Positions 16,032 to 19,118 of a stretch of 19,118 bases of DNA are shown here, piece by piece. Source of the DNA: JAKLKS01 sp964370855 (GTDB lineage: Bacteria; Planctomycetota; JAJSAM01; JAKLKS01); NCBI GenBank assembly GCA_964370855.1, contig CAYJMF010000092.1:1-19118 (forward strand), in the 5' to 3' direction. The notes under the pieces are model-generated. The model was given only the letters and a program-made list of their open reading frames with translations. It did no database searches and was not told the DNA's origin. The number at the start of each line of letters is the position of its first letter. Positions within the stretch are counted from its first letter, which is position 1. Position numbers and translations under genes: made by a program.

Positions 16032-17873
16032 TCACCGGACCCAGGACCAGCCGAGGTCGTGGAGCACGGGAGCGGGGCTCTCCCCGATGACGGCGAAGGT
16101 GTCGCTCAGCTCGATGGAGACGTGGGTCGCGTCCCGGTGCTCCGGGGCCACGGCGACGTCGAAGGCGAAGGACTCCCCCGGGGCGAGGACCTTCAGCCGA
16201 TCCGCGGGCACCCGCCAGCCCCTCCAGCCCCCCAGGGGCCCGAGGTCGAGCTTGAGGTAGGTGAACTCCTTCGGCCCCCCGGGGACGCCGGTCACGCGGA
16301 CCGGCAGGTACTCGGCGCAGACGTAGCGGAAGGCGACGGGATCGAGGGCGGCCTTCCCCTTCCCCTTGAAGGTGAGGGTGAGCCGGAGCCCCTCATCCGT
16401 CTTCTCCGAGGAGAGGTGCCATGGGCTCGCCGGGTCGGCCTCGGCGTAACTCGGGATGGGGCACCGCACGCCGGACCAGGCAAAGTCCCGGCCCAGGTCC
16501 CTCGCCGTGGAATCCCCCCCCCCGGGGGGGGGCGAGACGTCGAAGGGGCCCGGCTCCCTCCCCTCGAAGGAGAGGTTCCCCGCCCGGAGGTCCTCGTCGA
16601 GGCGGCGAAGGAGGAGGGAGGCCGTCGGGTAGGGGCCGAGGCGCTCCCCCGTGGCGTTCACGGCCACGTCGTTGGAGGAGAAGATCATGTGGGCCTCGCC
16701 GTCGCGCCACCCCATGTAGAAGAGCCCGTAGGCCCCCCGGTCCACCCACTCGGCGAGTTCCGGGTCGCCGGCGTCCAGCGCGGCGGTCCAGGCCCCCACC
16801 ACCCGCCGCATCCGCTCCCCCTCGGGGAACTCGCGGGAGAAGTGGGCGAGGAGGACGAGGCGCACCATGGAGAGCACGGCGCTCCGCTTCCCCCCGGCGT
16901 CGGCGCCGTCGTGGCGGTCGCAGAGGATCCCCGAGGCGAGGCGGAAGCCGACCCCCCGGAGCACCGCCTCCTCCTCCGCCCCCTCGAGCTTCCCCAGCTC
17001 CTCGGAGAAGGCCGCGGGATCGATTCGGCAGAGCCCCTTGGCCGCCGCCTGGAGGAGGGGGATGGCGGCCTCCTTGCCCTCGGCCACCTTCGCGGCGAGG
17101 GGGGCGATGCGCGCGCGCAGCGCCGCCGCGGCGTCGGGGGTCCCCGCCCTCCCCACGGCCCGGGCGAGGCCGGCGTCGGCGGGGTCGTCCTCGAAGGCGC
17201 GAAGGAGCAGCGGGCGGTTCCCGGCGTCGGCGCCGCAGGCCTCGCCGAGGCCCAGCAGGAAGGACTCCTTCTCCGGGTCGCTCCAGTCCTTCATGGCCTC
17301 CCCGTCCAGCATCTTCACCAGGGCCTTCACGTCGGGGCGCGGGGCCTTCCGCCACTTCCCCCCCTTGAGGAGGGCGGCCATCGCGGGACGGGGGTCCGGC
17401 CCCTCGCGGTCCCAGCCCTTCTCCCCCATCACGCGGGGGCGCTCGCCGCTCCCGCCGGGCCGCACGAGGACGAGCCCCCCCACTTCGCGGACGACGCCGG
17501 GGGTGGCGCCGAAGCCGATGCTCCCCTTCGGGACCGGCGGGCCGGAGGGCTTCTCGAGCCCGTAGAGGTACTCGGCGACCTGGCGGATCCCGTTGCTGTA
17601 GTCCGTGGCCGGGTGCTTCACCCCGTCGGAGCGCTTCCACGCCTCCTCGAGGAGGGCGCGAGTGGCCTTCTCCTTGCGCTCGAGGATGCGGCGGGCGAGG
17701 GTCGTCGGCGAGGGGCCCTCGTAGTCGTCCCGGATCCCCTCCTCTGCGAGGGCGATGAGGGCGCCGAGGTCCCCCTTCGGATCCCCCCCGTCCCCGGGAG
17801 GGGGAGGGGCGGCGGCGGGCGCCATCGATGCCGCGACGAGCAGGAACAGCGCCGCGTTCCGCGGGACGCCCAT
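16032..17873 (-). CDS. Exported protein of unknown function
   Basis: This is a 613-residue protein I do not recognise. It begins with a short signal peptide (MGVPRNAALFLLVAASMAPAAA, about 1-22) followed by a Pro/Gly-rich segment, so the mature protein should be periplasmic or secreted. Residues about 60-370 are helical and repetitive in character, with several Ala/Leu/Glu-rich helices spaced like HEAT-type repeats. Residues about 440-613 look beta-rich, with LRLTLTFKGKGKAALDPVAF, FTYLKLDLGPLGG and FAFDVAVAPEHRDATHVSIEL, resembling an immunoglobulin-like or beta-sandwich domain. No catalytic motif is visible. The ATG has GGAGG 6 bases upstream. The gene is first in a two-gene operon with the degenerate hydrolase, which suggests a shared envelope function. 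Confidence 0.8.
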   Translation of the reverse strand: MGVPRNAALFLLVAASMAPAAAPPPPGDGGDPKGDLGALIALAEEGIRDDYEGPSPTTLARRILERKEKATRALLEEAWKRSDGVKHPATDYSNGIRQVAEYLYGLEKPSGPPVPKGSIGFGATPGVVREVGGLVLVRPGGSGERPRVMGEKGWDREGPDPRPAMAALLKGGKWRKAPRPDVKALVKMLDGEAMKDWSDPEKESFLLGLGEACGADAGNRPLLLRAFEDDPADAGLARAVGRAGTPDAAAALRARIAPLAAKVAEGKEAAIPLLQAAAKGLCRIDPAAFSEELGKLEGAEEEAVLRGVGFRLASGILCDRHDGADAGGKRSAVLSMVRLVLLAHFSREFPEGERMRRVVGAWTAALDAGDPELAEWVDRGAYGLFYMGWRDGEAHMIFSSNDVAVNATGERLGPYPTASLLLRRLDEDLRAGNLSFEGREPGPFDVSPPPGGGDSTARDLGRDFAWSGVRCPIPSYAEADPASPWHLSSEKTDEGLRLTLTFKGKGKAALDPVAFRYVCAEYLPVRVTGVPGGPKEFTYLKLDLGPLGGWRGWRVPADRLKVLAPGESFAFDVAVAPEHRDATHVSIELSDTFAVIGESPAPVLHDLGWSWVR

Positions 17874-17890
17874 GGTCCACCTCCGTCCGC

Positions 17891-17919
17891 ATCCTAGCGC
17901 CGCCGGGGGCCGGGGGAAA
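17891..17919 (-). promoter_or_regulatory. Candidate promoter of the exported-protein operon
   Basis: On the minus strand TAGGAT (17891-17896) is preceded 17 bases upstream by TTTCCC (17914-17919), a poor -35 match. The predicted transcript start near 17884 would begin with the GGAGG ribosome site, giving a leader of only 11 bases. The -35 lies in the T-rich tail of the rpsI terminator. Confidence 0.4.
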
Positions 17920-17923
17920 CGAA

Positions 17924-17949
17924 GCGGGGCGCCCTTCCGGGCGCCCCGC
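17924..17949 (-). terminator. Rho-independent terminator of the rplM-rpsI operon
   Basis: Positions 17924-17934 and 17939-17949 form a perfect 11-bp G/C stem. On the minus strand the loop is GGAA, a GNRA tetraloop, and the stem is followed by TTCGTTTCC. It begins 24 bases after the rpsI stop codon. The T-tract is interrupted but is adequate for a terminator in so GC-rich a genome. Confidence 0.85.
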
Positions 17950-17973
17950 GGGAGACCTTCGATGGTGTGGAGG

Positions 17974-18441
17974 CTAACGCTTGGAGAACTGGAAGCCGCG
18001 CCGGGCGCCGCGACGGCCGTACTTCTTGCGCTCCTTCATGCGGGAGTCGCGGGTGAGGAGGCCGGAGACGCGCAGGGGCTCCTCGTAGGCGGCGTCGATC
18101 TTGCGGAGCGCGCGGGCGAGGCCCATGGCGATGGCCCCGGACTGGCCCGAGGGGCCGCCGCCGCTCACGGAGACGAACACGTCCACCTTCTCCCGGGTGT
18201 TGAGGAGCTTGAGGCCCCCCTCGACGAGGTTGCGGTCCTGGAGCAGGGGGAAGTACTCGCCGAAGGGCTTGCGGTTGACGGTGATCTTCCCGGTGCCCTT
18301 CCGGATGCGGACCCGGGCGACGGAGGACTTGCGGCGGCCGGTGCCCCAGGCCTCGCCCGCGGGGGGCAGCTTCTTCACCCGCTTCGGGGCGGCCTCGAGG
18401 ACGACGGCGTCGTTCACTTCCGCTTCGATGATGTCGGCCAA
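17974..18441 (-). CDS. rpsI: 30S ribosomal protein S9
   Basis: This is a 155-residue ribosomal protein S9 of the small subunit, whose C-terminal tail reaches the P-site tRNA. Signatures are GTGRRKSSVARVRI (33-46), the central GGGPSGQSGAIAMGLARAL and the invariant end KKYGRRGARRGFQFSKR. The C-terminal SKR is intact. It has about 25 extra N-terminal residues compared with the usual 130-residue S9. The start is TTG 18441, supported by AGGAGG 7 bases upstream. It lies 28 bases after rplM in the conserved L13-S9 operon and is followed by a terminator. Confidence 0.97.
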   Translation of the reverse strand: MADIIEAEVNDAVVLEAAPKRVKKLPPAGEAWGTGRRKSSVARVRIRKGTGKITVNRKPFGEYFPLLQDRNLVEGGLKLLNTREKVDVFVSVSGGGPSGQSGAIAMGLARALRKIDAAYEEPLRVSGLLTRDSRMKERKKYGRRGARRGFQFSKR

Positions 18442-18448
18442 GGCGAGT

Positions 18449-18454
18449 CCTCCT
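18449..18454 (-). promoter_or_regulatory. Ribosome binding site that fixes the TTG start of rpsI
   Basis: A perfect AGGAGG lies 7 bases before TTG 18441, in the short gap after rplM. No ATG or GTG in the same frame is nearer to it. Confidence 0.8.
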
Positions 18455-18469
18455 GCTTCGGTGTTCGGA

Positions 18470-18901
18470 CTAGGAAAGGGTCAGCGGCCGGGGCCGCTGC
18501 GCCTGGTGGTTGTGGTCGGCGCCGGGGAAGGTCTTGAGCTTCGTGAGCATGGCCTTGCCGAGGCGGCTCTTGGGGAGCATGCGGCGGACGGCCCCCTGGA
18601 TGACGCGATCCGGGTGGGCGGCGAGCTGGTCCTTGTACGGGATGGCCCGGAGGCCGCCGGGGTACCCGGTGTAGCGCAGGTACTGCTTGACCTCGGCCTT
18701 CTTCCCCGAGAGGCGGATCTTCGAGCAGTTGATGACGACGACGAAGTCGCCGCAATCGACGTGGGCGGTCCAGTCGGGGCGGTGCTTCCCCTGGAGGACG
18801 CGGGCCACGCGGCTAGCGAGGCGGCCGAGGGCCATGCCGTCGGCGTCCACGAGATGCCAGTGGTGCTTGACCTCGGCGGGCTTGGCGGAGAGCGTGAGCA
18901 T
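18470..18901 (-). CDS. rplM: 50S ribosomal protein L13
   Basis: This is a 143-residue ribosomal protein L13, an early-assembling protein of the large subunit. Signatures are AKPAEVKHHWHLVDADGMALGRLAS at the N-terminus, GDFVVVINCSKIRLSGKK, RYTGYPGGLR and VRRMLPKSRLGKAMLTKLKTFPG. Two ATGs are possible: 18907 lies only 3 bases after the AAGGAG, while 18901 lies 9 bases after it. I prefer 18901 because other genes here use 6-7 bases, but the two-residue longer form cannot be excluded. It is the first gene of the rplM-rpsI operon, with a clear promoter and a structured leader upstream. Confidence 0.96.
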   Translation of the reverse strand: MLTLSAKPAEVKHHWHLVDADGMALGRLASRVARVLQGKHRPDWTAHVDCGDFVVVINCSKIRLSGKKAEVKQYLRYTGYPGGLRAIPYKDQLAAHPDRVIQGAVRRMLPKSRLGKAMLTKLKTFPGADHNHQAQRPRPLTLS

Positions 18902-18960
18902 CGTCATCGACTCCTTCGCGGTCGTCGCGTTCGAGAGGCGCCGTCGTTCCGGTGATCCCC

Positions 18961-18993
18961 GGGGCGTACCGGGACCGAATCCCGGGGCGCCCC
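18961..18993 (-). promoter_or_regulatory. Structured 5' leader of rplM-rpsI
   Basis: The predicted mRNA leader folds into a two-part hairpin. An outer stem GGGGCG/CGCCCC (18988-18993 with 18961-18966) is separated by a 2x2 internal loop from an inner stem CCGGGA/TCCCGG (18980-18985 with 18969-18974), closed by a 5-base loop. It lies about 10 bases after the predicted transcript start and about 54 bases before the start codon. Ribosomal protein operons are often autoregulated through such leaders. That role here is inference. Confidence 0.5.
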
Positions 18994-19009
18994 TGGGTGG
19001 AAACCGTGG

Positions 19010-19037
19010 ATTGTAGGGCGGGGAGGGGCAGGGTCAA
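19010..19037 (-). promoter_or_regulatory. Sigma70-type promoter of rplM-rpsI
   Basis: On the minus strand TTGACC (19032-19037) and TACAAT (19010-19015) are separated by 16 bases, the strongest promoter match in the window. The transcript should start near 19003 and carry a leader of about 100 bases. Confidence 0.8.
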
Positions 19038-19059
19038 GGATTCCGGGGGGCTGGGGGCT

Positions 19060-19104
<45 letters not shown>

Positions 19105-19118
19105 CCGCCCCCCCCCCC

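Overview
The window is 19.1 kb of very GC-rich bacterial DNA. One 60-base line counted inside ppdK (7201-7260) has 44 G/C. It is densely coded, with 13 protein genes in short head-to-tail groups, frequent GTG and TTG starts, and Shine-Dalgarno (SD) sites usually 6-7 bases from the start codon. The gene mix is two PilB/GspE-type ATPases with PilT, pyruvate phosphate dikinase, a Ser/Thr kinase fused to PEGA and formylglycine-generating-enzyme-like domains, MoxR, YebC, RimK/RimJ and L13-S9. This suggests a Gram-negative, type-IV-pilus-bearing bacterium. The kinase architecture and its DWG motif recall Planctomycetota or another PVC/Myxococcota-like lineage, but no marker here settles the phylum. 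The right edge is a 40-base C run that looks like a contig end.

Region by region: 1-112 holds one copy of a dispersed repeat with a strong hairpin. 113-4641 (minus) is a tightly coupled three-gene pilus-motor operon (pilB-like, pilT, second pilB-like) driven by a clear sigma70-type promoter at 4715-4743. 4833-8287 (plus) is a putative lipoprotein gene overlapping ppdK. 8284-10013 (minus) is yebC followed by a moxR-type ATPase; moxR and ppdK end on opposite strands of one CTAG. 10014-10430 is non-coding and carries a large inverted repeat. 10431-12830 (minus) is the kinase-PEGA-FGE-like fusion, visibly lower in GC. 12831-13255 is non-coding, with another copy of the repeat and a separate hairpin with a 24-bp perfect stem. 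13256-14847 (plus) is rimK-rimJ, two enzymes that modify ribosomal proteins. 14738-17873 (minus) is a pair of exported proteins of unknown role, one an alpha/beta-hydrolase fold that has lost its nucleophile. 17924-19037 (minus) is a textbook rplM-rpsI operon with promoter, structured leader and terminator.

The housekeeping genes (rplM-rpsI, ppdK, yebC, rimK-rimJ) concern ribosomes, translation and central carbon metabolism. The pilus ATPases power pilus extension and retraction. The most unusual parts are the intergenic repeat family, copies of which bracket the low-GC kinase gene, the 24-bp-stem hairpin next to rimK, the rimK-rimJ coupling, and the degenerate secreted hydrolase with its unknown partner. 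I found no CRISPR array, transposase, rRNA or tRNA.
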